A stretch of 38,862 nucleotides of DNA from Leptolyngbya sp. Prado105 (GCA_025454375.1 JALOOO010000017.1:1-38862), one strand, 5' to 3'. Counted from the first letter of the stretch, positions 17,234 to 25,549 are shown. The notes: generated by a model from the letters alone, not told the origin. Numbers and translations: made by a program.

Positions 17234-17280
17234 AACAACGCTCCTTTACTGTTTAAGCAAGGAGCGTTGTTTATTTTTTT
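17234..17280 (+). terminator. Rho-independent terminator before argF
   Basis: AACAACGCTCCTT (17234-17246) and AAGGAGCGTTGTT (17259-17271) form a perfect 13-bp stem with a 12-nt loop, followed by ATTTTTTTG. It ends the transcript of the protease and the small membrane-protein frame. Because it lies only 20-30 bp before the argF Shine-Dalgarno, it could also act as an attenuator in the argF leader. Confidence 0.88.
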
Positions 17281-17299
17281 GATTTGTGAGGAGCATCAG

Positions 17300-18235
17300 A
17301 TGGGATCACTCAAAGGGCGGGATTTGTTGAAATTGTCCGATCTCAGCACAGACGAAGTGATGGAGTTGCTAGAGATTGCAGCCCAGCTTAAATCTGGAAA
17401 ATTGAATCCGCAGATTACTGTAAACGGACATGCTCCAGTTTTGGGATTGCTCTTTTATAAAGCCTCAACTCGAACCCGTGTCAGCTTTTCGACAGCAATG
17501 TATCATCTTGGCGGTCAAGTTCTCGATTTGCCTTTGAATGCAACGCAGGTCAGTCGCGGAGAACCGATCGAAGACACAGCGCGAGTTCTCGATCGCTATC
17601 TCGACATCTTAGCAATCCGCACCTTTGAGCAATCGGATCTCGAAATCTTTGCACGAGAAATGGAGATCCCTGTGATCAATGCCCTGACTGATTTAGAACA
17701 TCCCTGTCAGATTTTGGCAGACCTGCAAACGATTCAAGAAACCTTTTCAACCCTATCCGGTTTGACTTTGACCTATGTTGGAGACGGAAACAATGTCGCG
17801 CATTCTCTGATGCTGGGCTGTGCTTTAGTCGGCATGAATGTTCGCATTGCAACTCCCGCAGATTATCGCCCCAACTCAGAAATCGTGCAGCTTACAGAAA
17901 AGATTGCAAATGGAAAATCTGAAGTGATCCTGACTGAAGATCCGCTCTCTGCTGCGAAAGGTTCGCATGTTCTCTACACGGATGTTTGGGCAAGCATGGG
18001 ACAAGAGGATCTAGCAGAAAGTCGCATCCCGGTCTTCCAGTCGTATCAAGTCAATTCTGAATTGCTGAGCTATGCAGACAAAGATGCGATCGTGCTGCAT
18101 TGTCTTCCGGCTCATCGAGGCGAAGAAATCACCCATGAAGCGATCGAGGGGTCGCAATCGAAAGTGTGGGACCAAGCCGAAAACCGAATGCACGCTCAAA
18201 AAGCATTAATGGCAAGCCTACTTGGCGCAGTTTGA
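17300..18235 (+). CDS. argF: Ornithine carbamoyltransferase ArgF
   Basis: Makes citrulline from ornithine and carbamoyl phosphate in arginine synthesis. From the ATG at 17300 (311 residues, GAGGAG 6 nt upstream) all signature motifs are present: STRTRVSF for carbamoyl phosphate, HPCQILAD, and HCLPAHRGEE with the catalytic Cys. The frame is open to 17267, but that extension runs through the T-run of the preceding terminator and is not credible. The HHL1-like gene follows 60 bp downstream on the same strand. Confidence 0.97.
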   Translation: MGSLKGRDLLKLSDLSTDEVMELLEIAAQLKSGKLNPQITVNGHAPVLGLLFYKASTRTRVSFSTAMYHLGGQVLDLPLNATQVSRGEPIEDTARVLDRYLDILAIRTFEQSDLEIFAREMEIPVINALTDLEHPCQILADLQTIQETFSTLSGLTLTYVGDGNNVAHSLMLGCALVGMNVRIATPADYRPNSEIVQLTEKIANGKSEVILTEDPLSAAKGSHVLYTDVWASMGQEDLAESRIPVFQSYQVNSELLSYADKDAIVLHCLPAHRGEEITHEAIEGSQSKVWDQAENRMHAQKALMASLLGAV

Positions 18236-18295
18236 TCCCCAAACTTCCTGAGAATGTCGTAAACTTTTGTTAAAGGACATTTCTAACTAGAGATT

Positions 18296-18739
18296 ATGAC
18301 AAGCTCTCCTGGATTCGGAAAAAAGGTTCATAAAGAGAAGAAGAAATCGACTGGAACGGCGAAGCGTGACCAAGCCTCAAAACAGTTTGACGACTTTAAA
18401 TCCAAAGGACTGCCTGAATATGAGATCTATATCCGAGTCCAGGGCAAGAAAAAGCTGCAATGGTTCCCAATTGGCGCGATCGCGGTGAAACGATCGTCTC
18501 AGATCAGTGCTGCGATTTATGCCAATGAAGAAGAACTCTTAAAAGGTGCGTTCCGTCTCTTTCCTGGCTTACGCAAAGAGCGCGAATCGTTGGAATATGG
18601 CTATCGCTTGAAAGAATTTAAAGACGAAGAGATCCAGTTGGCAGTGCGTCCGGCTCCGGGAGTTCAAGGTGCGCTGCAAGGTGCAATTGCGTCTGTCGGT
18701 GAAAAGCTTGGCGGATTGTTCAAACCGAAATCTGCTTGA
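18296..18739 (+). CDS. HHL1-like photosystem II protection protein
   Basis: A 147-residue basic protein. The N-terminus is Lys-rich (KKVHKEKKKSTGTAKRDQ). The core contains LPEYEIYIRVQGKKKLQWFPIGAIAVKRSSQI, split here as LPEYEIYIRV and KLQWFPIGAIAV, and the C-terminus has a small Gly/Ala helix (VQGALQGAIASVGEKLGGLF). This pattern matches the cyanobacterial homologues of plant HHL1, a thylakoid protein needed for photosystem II repair under high light. Homology is recalled, not searched, and function in cyanobacteria is less certain. It lies 60 bp after argF. Confidence 0.75.
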   Translation: MTSSPGFGKKVHKEKKKSTGTAKRDQASKQFDDFKSKGLPEYEIYIRVQGKKKLQWFPIGAIAVKRSSQISAAIYANEEELLKGAFRLFPGLRKERESLEYGYRLKEFKDEEIQLAVRPAPGVQGALQGAIASVGEKLGGLFKPKSA

Positions 18740-19067
18740 AACTTAGCACTTCTGTCCCACACCGGATTCACGATGTGAGAATCCGACTTGAATAGCAAGG
18801 ACGATGCCAGATCCTCTAGTAACTCCAGCAACACAACATTAACTGTTTGCTGGAGTTACTAGAGGATCTGGCAATTCGATCGCTTAGGGATGTGCGTAGT
18901 TCAACGATTATCCGCCAACGGCTTTTCTTCGACTCAAAGATTTCTAACGGATAAGTGTGCCGAATTCGATCGAATGAGTATCATGAATTACTTTCTACGA
19001 ATTCCTGGAATTGTCGATTTCACTTCTGTTTCAGACCCAATAGCATTTATCACAAAGCTCAGACATT
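18740..19067. other. Intergenic region holding a long perfect hairpin
   Basis: About 328 bp between the HHL1-like gene and the SLH protein. Its main content is the 27-bp perfect inverted repeat at 18805-18873, listed separately. The open frame at 18890-19111 has no recognisable sequence and runs out of frame into the SLH gene, so I do not call it. Confidence 0.5.
18805..18873. repeat. 27-bp perfect inverted repeat
   Basis: The left arm 18805-18831 (TGCCAGATCCTC... GCAA) is exactly complementary to the right arm 18847-18873. The loop is 15 nt (18832-18846). No T-run follows, so it is not a standard terminator. It starts 66 bp after the HHL1-like stop. It may be a short non-autonomous element, an mRNA-stabilising hairpin or a precursor of a small RNA. 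Confidence 0.9.
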
Positions 19068-21332
19068 ATGGTTCAAGTAAGCTCCCCTGTTCTTTATGTC
19101 AATTCAGCTAGCGGTAACGATAGCGCTGCCGGAACTCAAGCCGCTCCTTTTAAGACGATCGCGCGTGCCCTCCAGCAAATCAGGTCTGGAACGACAATCC
19201 AACTCTCAGCCGGAACCTATGATACAACCAGTGGCGAAACCTTTCCACTGTTCATTCCAGCCGGAGTCACCGTTATCGGCAACGAATCAAATAAAGGCAA
19301 TGGCATCCTCGTGCGTGGAGGTGGAACTTACCTGAGTCCAACCTGGGCTGGGCAAAATGTCACCTTCCGACTCGATACCAATGCTCAACTCCGAGGCGTA
19401 ACCGTTACCAATCCAAACACGCGCGGAACCGGAGCTTGGGCAGAATCCACCGCCCCGACGATCGCAAATTGCACCTTCACCGGATCTCAGCGAGAAGGCG
19501 TATACGCCACCGGAACCGCAAACCCGATCGTGTCCGATTGCGTTTTCACACAAAACAACGGGAATGGGATTGCTATTACCCGGAATGCCAAAGGCGAACT
19601 TCGCCGTAACGTTTGCCAAAATACAGGCTTTGGGATCGCCGTCAGCGACAATAGCGCACCCTTAATCATTGAAAATCGCTTGTTTGAAAATCGTTCCGGT
19701 ATCGTCGTGAGCAATTCGGCACGTCCAGTTCTGCGGGGCAATACGATCGAGCGAAACACCGAAACGGGTATCTCTGTGATCGGAAGTGCTATTCCAAACC
19801 TGGGCAGTAGCCAAGATCCAGGGGGCAATATTATTCGTGATAACACCGATGTCGATGTCGAGAATGCGACGAACGTGACGATCGCATCTGCTGGAAATCA
19901 AATCAATCCTTCTAGAGTGCGCGGCGTAATTGATTTCATTGTGAGTCAGGTTCCAACGCCTTCACCCACACCAACCCCGGCTCCAACGCCTTCACCCACA
20001 CCAACCCCGGCTCCAACGCCAACGCCGACTCCAATTCCGACCCCAACTCCAACTCCAATTCCACTCCCAACCCCGACTCCAATTCCGCTCCCAACTCCGA
20101 CCCCAACTCCGACTCCGACTCCGATTCCGATTCCGACTCCAACCCCGACTCCGACTCCAACGGCTGGCATTACCGATATTCGGGGACATTGGGCAGAGGC
20201 ATTTATTCAGTCATTAGTGACTCGCAATCTGATTACGGGATTTCCAGACAGTACCTTTAAGCCAGAGAATTCGTTAACTCGCGCTCAATTTGCGGCGATC
20301 ATAGCGAAATCTTTCAATCTGCCCCTCAAGCAACCTGGCACAAATTTCTCAGATGTGCCGTCGAATTTCTGGGCTGCTGAAGCGATCGCAAAAGCGAATC
20401 GGATGGGCTTTATCACTGGATTTCCGGATGGAACGTTTCGTCCCGGCTTAAATTTGACTCGAACTCAAGCGATCGTCGCGTTAGTCAGTGGATTAGGATT
20501 GAGCGGCGGCACGCCGAATACGTTGGCACTCTATAGCGATCGCGCTCAAATTCCTAGCTTTGCGACTGATCGCATTGCGACTGCGACCCAGCAGCGCTTA
20601 GTTGTGAACTATCCAAATGTTTCGCAACTGCGACCCTTGCAAGAAATTACGCGGGCTGAGGTGACGACATTTATTTATCAAGCTTTGGTTGCAACCAAAC
20701 AAGCTCCCGCGATCGCGTCTATTTACATCGTGAATCCTGATACTGCGATCGCAGGCGGATTTACAGATGTTACGAATCACTGGGCGAAGGATTTCATTCT
20801 CGGCTTATCGGGTCAGGATCTCATCCAAGGCTTTGCCGATGGCACATTCAAGCCCGATGCTCCAATGACTCGCGCTCAATATGCGTCGGTGATTGCAAAA
20901 GCGTTTAATCCAGCCCCGCGACGCAATGGGTTGAACTTTCCAGATGTGCCTGGGAATTTCTGGGCAAAGAGTGCGATCGAGCAAGCATACCGAGCAGGCT
21001 TCATTTCAGGCTTCCCAGATGGGAGCTTCAAGCCAAATCAAAACATTACACGGCTTCAACTCGTGCTGTCTTTGGTGAGTGGATTTAATCTTTCTCCGGC
21101 TGATCCAAACATTCTGGCAGTCTTAGACGATCGCACTGCAATTCCGCAATCGTTTCAAGATCGAGTCGCAGCCGCCGCTCGTGCAGATTTGATTGTGAAC
21201 TATCCGAATCAGAAGCAGTTCAACCCGAATCAAGCCGCCTCTCGTGCCGATGTTTCAGCCATGGTTTATCAGACTTTGCTCAGAGACGGACGAGTTGCAG
21301 CCGTTGATTCAGGATATATCTTGAATGCTTAG
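19068..21332 (+). CDS. Right-handed beta-helix (DUF1565) protein with SLH domains
   Basis: A 754-residue putative surface protein. Residues 1-290 form a DUF1565/parallel beta-helix region ([20 protein letters not shown], then [15 protein letters not shown] turns). Residues about 294-364 are a Thr-Pro-rich linker. The rest holds SLH repeats: [41 protein letters not shown] and [14 protein letters not shown], each ending in TxKP/FRP-TRAQ blocks, plus two degenerate ones ([22 protein letters not shown]). SLH repeats bind peptidoglycan-linked polymers. There is no signal peptide at the start, and an in-frame TAG at 19041 rules out an N-terminal extension. The product may bind polysaccharide, but the ligand is unknown. 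Confidence 0.9.
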   Translation: MVQVSSPVLYVNSASGNDSAAGTQAAPFKTIARALQQIRSGTTIQLSAGTYDTTSGETFPLFIPAGVTVIGNESNKGNGILVRGGGTYLSPTWAGQNVTFRLDTNAQLRGVTVTNPNTRGTGAWAESTAPTIANCTFTGSQREGVYATGTANPIVSDCVFTQNNGNGIAITRNAKGELRRNVCQNTGFGIAVSDNSAPLIIENRLFENRSGIVVSNSARPVLRGNTIERNTETGISVIGSAIPNLGSSQDPGGNIIRDNTDVDVENATNVTIASAGNQINPSRVRGVIDFIVSQVPTPSPTPTPAPTPSPTPTPAPTPTPTPIPTPTPTPIPLPTPTPIPLPTPTPTPTPTPIPIPTPTPTPTPTAGITDIRGHWAEAFIQSLVTRNLITGFPDSTFKPENSLTRAQFAAIIAKSFNLPLKQPGTNFSDVPSNFWAAEAIAKANRMGFITGFPDGTFRPGLNLTRTQAIVALVSGLGLSGGTPNTLALYSDRAQIPSFATDRIATATQQRLVVNYPNVSQLRPLQEITRAEVTTFIYQALVATKQAPAIASIYIVNPDTAIAGGFTDVTNHWAKDFILGLSGQDLIQGFADGTFKPDAPMTRAQYASVIAKAFNPAPRRNGLNFPDVPGNFWAKSAIEQAYRAGFISGFPDGSFKPNQNITRLQLVLSLVSGFNLSPADPNILAVLDDRTAIPQSFQDRVAAAARADLIVNYPNQKQFNPNQAASRADVSAMVYQTLLRDGRVAAVDSGYILNA
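19954..20161 (+). repeat. Thr-Pro coding repeat, partly an exact 30-bp tandem
   Basis: The linker of the SLH protein is coded by a C-rich repeat of ACTCC/ACCCC units. Its start holds two exact copies of a 30-bp unit (period 30 from about 19957 to 20018). It produces long artificial open frames on the minus strand. Such tracts vary in length by slippage. Confidence 0.8.
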
Positions 21333-21342
21333 CTAGGGATAG

Positions 21343-21378
21343 GGTGCGGGAATTGTCTTTCTACTCATGCCCCGCACC
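21343..21378. terminator. Hairpin after SLH gene, possible weak terminator
   Basis: GGTGCGGG (21343-21350) and CCCGCACC (21371-21378) form a GC-rich 8-bp stem with a 20-nt loop, 10 bp after the SLH stop. There is no T-run, so termination efficiency is doubtful, but it separates the SLH gene from psb28. Confidence 0.5.
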
Positions 21379-21458
21379 TGATAAATGAGAGATTTTGTAA
21401 CGTTCCGCAAAGATGGGAGAATAGAAAAACTCTATCGATAAACGATTCGCACAAAATC

Positions 21459-21794
21459 ATGGCAGAAATTCAATTCTCAAAAGGTGTTGCGGAAGAAGTG
21501 ATTCCCGATGTTCGACTAACTCGATCGAAAGATGGATCGAATGGAACCGCGACCTTTATTTTTGAAAAACCGAAAGCCCTGGAAGCTGAGAATACAGACA
21601 GCATCACAGGCATGTACATGATTGACGAAGAAGGAGAACTCGTCACTCGTGAAGTCAAAGCAAAATTTATCAATGGTCAGCCTGCGGCATTAGAAGCACT
21701 TTATATTATGAAATCTGAAGAAGCTTGGGATCGCTTCATGCGGTTCATGGATCGCTATGCTGAATCCAATGATTTAGGATTCACAAAGTCGTAA
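21459..21794 (+). CDS. psb28: Photosystem II assembly protein Psb28
   Basis: A 111-residue soluble protein that binds the cytoplasmic face of photosystem II assembly intermediates (CP47/RC47 complexes) and is not part of mature PSII. The sequence fits the family throughout: [20 protein letters not shown], then [29 protein letters not shown] and [16 protein letters not shown]. Its TAA overlaps the ATG of moaB by one base (TAATG), so translation of the two is probably coupled. Confidence 0.97.
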   Translation: MAEIQFSKGVAEEVIPDVRLTRSKDGSNGTATFIFEKPKALEAENTDSITGMYMIDEEGELVTREVKAKFINGQPAALEALYIMKSEEAWDRFMRFMDRYAESNDLGFTKS

Positions 21795-22297
21795 TGTCTC
21801 ATCAGCCTCATCCTGATGCCCACGGGATCACAGTTGCATGTGCTGTGATCACCGTGAGTGATACTCGAAACGCTGAAACCGATCGCAGTGGTCAATTGAT
21901 TCAGCAGCTTTTAACCCATGCAGGTCACACGATCGCAGATTACGCGATCGTGCCAGATGAACCGGATCAGATCCGATCTCAACTTGCAAATCTACCCGAA
22001 CTTGATGCTGTAATTCTTAACGGCGGCACTGGGATTGCGCCGAGAGATACGACCTATGACGCGATCGAGCAATTATTAGAGAAAACTCTGCCCGGATTTG
22101 GAGAGATTTTTCGAGCCTTAAGCTATGCAGAAATCGGTTCAAGAGCAATCGCATCAAGAGCAATCGCAGGCATATATGAGAATAAACTAATTTTTTCACT
22201 GCCTGGATCTTCAAATGCAGTAAAACTAGGCGTTGAAAAATTAATCCTGCCAGAACTTGTCCATTTAGTCACACAAATTCGCAGCAAAGAAATATGA
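21794..22297 (+). CDS. moaB: Molybdenum cofactor biosynthesis protein MoaB/Mog
   Basis: A 167-residue MoaB/Mog-type protein, likely the molybdopterin adenylyltransferase that activates molybdopterin for metal insertion. It has the nucleotide-binding GGTGIAPRDTTYDAIE motif, an early VSDTRNAETDRSGQLI block, and LPGSSNAVKLGVEKLILPEL. Length is usual for the family. The start codon overlaps the psb28 stop by one base. Molybdoenzymes such as nitrate reductase would be the users; none is in this window. Confidence 0.93.
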   Translation: MSHQPHPDAHGITVACAVITVSDTRNAETDRSGQLIQQLLTHAGHTIADYAIVPDEPDQIRSQLANLPELDAVILNGGTGIAPRDTTYDAIEQLLEKTLPGFGEIFRALSYAEIGSRAIASRAIAGIYENKLIFSLPGSSNAVKLGVEKLILPELVHLVTQIRSKEI

Positions 22298-22340
22298 GTG
22301 TGACAGCACGCCTGAAGCGCTAATTATACAGAATCGGGTA

Positions 22341-22368
22341 TTGCCTTGAACGTCTTAGGGACTATACT
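22341..22368 (+). promoter_or_regulatory. Sigma70-type promoter of rpsD
   Basis: TTGCCT at 22341-22346 and TATACT at 22363-22368 are separated by 16 bp, a good -35/-10 pair. Transcription should start near 22375, giving a leader of about 35 nt with GAGGAA at 22399-22404, 6 nt before the rpsD start. Confidence 0.7.
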
Positions 22369-22410
22369 AGAAAAGTTGTTTAAATCTTCGAGTCAAACGA
22401 GGAACTTTCA

Positions 22411-23022
22411 ATGTCGCGATATCGAGGTCCACGCCTTAGAATTGTTCGTCGTCTAGGAGCAGAACTACCTGGACTGACCCGTAAATCTGCTCGTCGGGCT
22501 TATCCCCCCGGACAACATGGGCAAGCTCGCAAAAAACGCTCTGAATATGCAGTGCGTTTAGAAGAGAAGCAAAAACTTCGCTTCAACTATGGAGTCACCG
22601 AAAAACAGTTGCTCCGCTATGTGCGTAAAGCACGTCGTGCAGCAGGTTCCACCGGACAGGTGCTGTTGCAGTATCTAGAAATGCGGTTAGATAATACCGT
22701 ATTCCGTTTGGGGATGGCTCCGACGATTCCGGGTGCACGTCAGTTGGTGAATCATGGTCACGTGACGGTCAACGGAAAAGTTGTAGACATCGCAAGCTAT
22801 AACTGTCGTCCAGGAGATGTCGTTGCAGTGCGCGATCGCGATCGCTCTCGCAAACTTGTCGAAGCGAATCTGCAATATCCAGGGTTGTCCAACTTGCCGA
22901 GTCATTTGGAATTCGATAAGAACAAAATGACAGGTAAGGTCAATAGTGTCATTGATCGAGAATGGGTTGCCCTTCAGATCAACGAACTGCTGGTCGTTGA
23001 GTACTACTCACGTCAGGCATAA
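22411..23022 (+). CDS. rpsD: 30S ribosomal protein S4
   Basis: A 203-residue primary 16S rRNA-binding protein of the small subunit. The start is [15 protein letters not shown], with the basic loop [17 protein letters not shown]. The S4 RNA-binding domain is [20 protein letters not shown] with [11 protein letters not shown]. As in other cyanobacteria it is a single gene away from the alpha operon. It has its own promoter upstream and a probable terminator downstream. Confidence 0.98.
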   Translation: MSRYRGPRLRIVRRLGAELPGLTRKSARRAYPPGQHGQARKKRSEYAVRLEEKQKLRFNYGVTEKQLLRYVRKARRAAGSTGQVLLQYLEMRLDNTVFRLGMAPTIPGARQLVNHGHVTVNGKVVDIASYNCRPGDVVAVRDRDRSRKLVEANLQYPGLSNLPSHLEFDKNKMTGKVNSVIDREWVALQINELLVVEYYSRQA

Positions 23023-23072
23023 GATTTTCTTCAGAATCGATATTCTCCGCGGCAATTGAATATCAATTTGAC

Positions 23073-23110
23073 AGCCTCCCTCGTTCCGTCAACTTGGGAG
23101 GTTTCGTTTA
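23073..23110 (+). terminator. Probable terminator of rpsD
   Basis: CCTCCC (23075-23080) and GGGAGG (23096-23101), extended by two weaker pairs, form a short GC-rich stem with a 15-nt loop, followed by TTTCGTTTA. It lies 50 bp after rpsD and touches the end of the convergent methyltransferase gene. Confidence 0.55.
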
Positions 23111-24106
23111 TTCTGCCAAGGAACGCATCACAACCGTAACTTCTTGGCGATTGTGAAAGAGATTTCTGACCCCGATAATTTCGTAGCTGTTTTCGAGAAT
23201 CGCGATCGCGGTATTAATGATTGCTTTTACGCCTTTACCGGGTAGCTTGAGCGTCATAATAGCAAGTCCTCCTGGTTTGAGAACTTGACTTGCAGCCCGC
23301 ATATTTTTTGCCGAGTCTGCCGCATCCATCCGCATATCATTCACGATCAGATCAAAGCGATCGCGACAGTTTGGAACATACTGTTGGACAAGTTGGCGAG
23401 AGTGTGAAACTTTCGGGTCAGAGTGGAGAGCATCTGCGAGATCGCCCGGATCGACAGCAACCACAGATAAACCAATCTGTCTGAGAACCCTTGTCCAACC
23501 GCCCGGACTTGCGCCCAGATCGAGTGCGCGCCCTTGAGTTGGGAGAGTGAGATTAAAAACCGCGATCGCTTCTAGTAACTTAAATTCCGCTCTCGAGATC
23601 TGACCCGCTTCATGTGCAAATCGGTGCATTCCCCCTGTCCAACTGCTCAAATTTTCCGCAGCAGTCGAGAACCCAATATAAGCGATATTACTACTACAGA
23701 AAATTGAAACAATCTGAACTGGATCTTTCACCACAACATTCAACCCTGCTGCAATCAGATCATTCGCAAATTCGTTTCTCAGTTCAGAGCGATTCACCTC
23801 TTTAGAGATTGCACGAATTTGAATCGAGAGAGACTGAGTACGATCGATCACTGGGATCAGAGAAGATAGAGTCGTTTGCAATTTTTCTAGAGGGACTGTC
23901 TCTAGTACTGGGCAAAGATGCCGAACAAAAGCAGATCGAGTTACTGCAATTTGAGGTGCGAGATCAGAAAAAGTAACTTCACCCAGTTCGATTAATCCAA
24001 TGCCTTGATCGAGCCACTGGAGAAATTTAGATTGTCGATCGAGTTTTTGAATTTCAGCTAGAGCAATTTGAGCGAATTCAGGAGATGCGGTGAAAATAAC
24101 TTGCAT
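23108..24106 (-). CDS. FtsJ/RlmM-like SAM-dependent rRNA methyltransferase
   Basis: A 332-residue protein with an N-terminal THUMP-like region (about 1-150) and a C-terminal FtsJ (RrmJ) methyltransferase domain. The SAM motif is LDLGASPGGWTRVL (about 195-208), followed by VAVDPGDLA, FDLIVNDMRMDA and LKPGGLAIMTLKLPGKG. The catalytic tetrad is likely K-D-K-E, with Lys in LKLP and Asp in VNDM. This architecture matches RlmM, which 2'-O-methylates C2498 of 23S rRNA, but the length is shorter than E. coli RlmM, so the exact target is not certain. Monocistronic on the minus strand. Confidence 0.85.
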   Translation of the reverse strand: MQVIFTASPEFAQIALAEIQKLDRQSKFLQWLDQGIGLIELGEVTFSDLAPQIAVTRSAFVRHLCPVLETVPLEKLQTTLSSLIPVIDRTQSLSIQIRAISKEVNRSELRNEFANDLIAAGLNVVVKDPVQIVSIFCSSNIAYIGFSTAAENLSSWTGGMHRFAHEAGQISRAEFKLLEAIAVFNLTLPTQGRALDLGASPGGWTRVLRQIGLSVVAVDPGDLADALHSDPKVSHSRQLVQQYVPNCRDRFDLIVNDMRMDAADSAKNMRAASQVLKPGGLAIMTLKLPGKGVKAIINTAIAILENSYEIIGVRNLFHNRQEVTVVMRSLAE

Positions 24107-24545
24107 TGAAGCACTAAACGTACAATTGCTGATTCTATCTTTTCTTGAACCTTATCCTCATTTGATTTATCTCAAGAGAGAAGCCTCTCTACCCTCGTCA
24201 TTTCTCGACTTCACGAGGCGATTAAGAACTCCAAATCTGCTAAACCTCTCAATCTGCCAACGTCATAGCTTAAGAGTTCATGAATCCCCTTCAGTAATCT
24301 AGCGGATTTTTCCCATTCTTGATCAAGATTGCGAAAAGTTTGGGCATATTTTGAATGTGCAAATATTTTGCCAGCTAGGCGAGAATCAAAATTCAGTCTC
24401 TCGCCCAGTTTCACAGATTTTCCAAGCCTGCTGAATCCCGCCGCTTAGCAAGCTAGATCATCCGAGTTCTTTACCTAAACTGAAACTTTAACTTCCATCT
24501 GAGGTCAAATTTTGCCTGTCATTTTTTCATGCTTCTAACTTCAAT
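24107..24545. other. Low-content region with a possible decayed frame
   Basis: About 440 bp with no secure gene. On the minus strand a frame from 24446 to 24211 is open and reads protein-like (listed separately). Nothing else (repeat, RNA, terminator) is evident. Confidence 0.4.
24211..24414 (-). CDS. Small hypothetical protein, uncertain
   Basis: A 67-codon frame starting with GTG (KLGERLNFDSRLAGKIFAHS, later YAQTFRNLDQEWEKSARLLK). The amino-acid composition is plausible for a helical soluble protein, and the frame continues open upstream to about 24446 without a good start. It may be the tail of a decayed gene. No family recognised, and no clear Shine-Dalgarno. Confidence 0.3.
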   Translation of the reverse strand: MKLGERLNFDSRLAGKIFAHSKYAQTFRNLDQEWEKSARLLKGIHELLSYDVGRLRGLADLEFLIAS

Positions 24546-24704
24546 ATGAGCAATACGCCCCATACGCTTCTAGCTAAAACACTTCTACTCGGAAGTAGCT
24601 GGACTAGTCTTCATTCTGCGATCGCGCAATCGACAGGAACCATTACTTCCCTTGCGCCTCAAGCCAATGGGACATTCACCTTTGTCGAATCAACTCATCC
24701 ATAG
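24546..24704 (+). CDS. Small secreted peptide
   Basis: A 52-residue frame whose product looks exported: MSNTPHTLLAKTLLLGSSW, then LHSAIAQSTGTITSL with Ala-Ile-Ala as a likely signal-peptidase site, leaving about 27 residues. Its TAG overlaps the AGGAG Shine-Dalgarno of the next gene, whose ATG is 9 nt further on, so the two are probably cotranscribed and translationally coupled. It could be a truncated relative of a larger secreted protein. Confidence 0.5.
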   Translation: MSNTPHTLLAKTLLLGSSWTSLHSAIAQSTGTITSLAPQANGTFTFVESTHP

Positions 24705-24713
24705 GAGAAAACA

Positions 24714-25274
24714 ATGACCCGTCGCTATGTTGTATGTGGTTTAGGGTTCGCTGCTGCGCTGGCGATCATTCCAGTCGGTGGAAGACCTGCTGTAGCGAGG
24801 TTCTTTGGTCAAGGCGTTTCAATTGCTCAATCGCTGAATCAACCCAAGGTTGAATTGAAGTTGATTGCAAAGCAGAAGCGCGTGGAGAAAGATGCCCAGG
24901 GCAAAGAGCAAGTAAGCTGGAGTGAGATCAAGCAAGATGTCACCGTTAAGAAAGGAACAGTACTACGACTTCAAGTTCTGGGTCACAACACAGGCGATCG
25001 TCCGGCTGAAAAGCTCGTGGTCACTCAGCCTGTTCCCAGAGGAACGGTTTACACGATCGGGTCTGCAACTCAAGAAAATGCAGAGTTAGACTACAGCGTC
25101 GATGGGGGCAAAACCTATTCACCGAATCCCATGGTTGTTATCACGTTACCCGATGGTAGAACAGGGCTGCAACCTGCTCCAGCCGACACTTATAGCCATG
25201 TGCGTTGGACATTTAGCCGCGCGATCGCACCCCAATCTGGAGTAGAAGTGAGCTACGAAGTCAGCGTTCAGTAA
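24714..25274 (+). CDS. Secreted DUF11-type (conserved repeat) protein
   Basis: A 186-residue protein with an N-terminal signal sequence (VVCGLGFAAALAIIPVGG) followed by one DUF11-like immunoglobulin-fold domain. Typical features are VKKGTVLRLQVLGHNTGD, RPAEKLVVTQPVPRGTVYTI and the closing VEVSYEVSVQ. DUF11 domains occur in surface and periplasmic proteins of cyanobacteria; their role is structural or unknown. It has an AGGAG site overlapping the stop of the small secreted peptide gene upstream. A polypeptide of one domain is short for this group. Confidence 0.78.
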   Translation: MTRRYVVCGLGFAAALAIIPVGGRPAVARFFGQGVSIAQSLNQPKVELKLIAKQKRVEKDAQGKEQVSWSEIKQDVTVKKGTVLRLQVLGHNTGDRPAEKLVVTQPVPRGTVYTIGSATQENAELDYSVDGGKTYSPNPMVVITLPDGRTGLQPAPADTYSHVRWTFSRAIAPQSGVEVSYEVSVQ

Positions 25275-25286
25275 TTGGGCTATACA

Positions 25287-25376
25287 CTAGCGATTGAGCA
25301 TGTTCAACGATGCGAATACAACTGCACCCGGCACTCCCAATTCTTTGGCTTTATCCGCTTTCGAGCGCGAGTCAAC
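25287..25376 (-). pseudogene. Possible BRCT-like C-terminal remnant
   Basis: Directly after the ribbon-helix-helix gene, but in another frame, the minus strand reads LVDSRSKADKAKELGVPGAV and ends at a TAG at 25289-25287. The SKxxKAxELGV string resembles the end of a BRCT domain. No start is available, so it looks like the tail of a deleted gene. The match is by eye only and short. Confidence 0.25.
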
Positions 25377-25549
25377 TAATGACGGACAACATCAGCCTGT
25401 TTTCGCCGTTCTTGCAACGCTTTATCAATCAGTTTTGCGACGAGCCAAGACATCGATCGTTCATCTGCTTCTGCCCAAGCCTCTAATTCTTTTTTCCACT
25501 CTGGAGGCACATATGCAACTACCCGTTCTAAGTCTGTTTTGCCGCCCAT
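25376..25549 (-). CDS. Ribbon-helix-helix (CopG/Arc-like) protein
   Basis: A 57-residue protein from the ATG at 25549 (MGGKTDLERVVAYVPPEWKK; the frame is open 12 codons further up to 25585). The pattern is a short strand (ERVVAYVP), then helix (PEWKKELEAWAEADE), turn with RSMSWLVAKLIDKAL, then a charged tail. This fits a ribbon-helix-helix DNA-binding antitoxin or regulator. No toxin gene is next to it. It is divergent from map, whose promoter region overlaps its 5' end, so it could autoregulate or affect map. Confidence 0.7.
   Translation of the reverse strand: MGGKTDLERVVAYVPPEWKKELEAWAEADERSMSWLVAKLIDKALQERRKQADVVRH

Noticed and set aside
17062..17256. 64-codon frame after the Deg protease
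   Set aside because: Its Ser/Arg-rich translation looks random, and it covers the better small membrane-protein frame and part of a terminator.
18890..19111. 73-codon frame before the SLH gene
   Set aside because: It overlaps the SLH start out of frame and shows no family-like sequence.
19936..20189. Three overlapping minus-strand open frames with Gly-Val, Glu-Ser or Arg-Ser repeats
   Set aside because: They are the antisense of the Thr-Pro linker repeat in the SLH gene; the repeat lacks stop codons in several frames.
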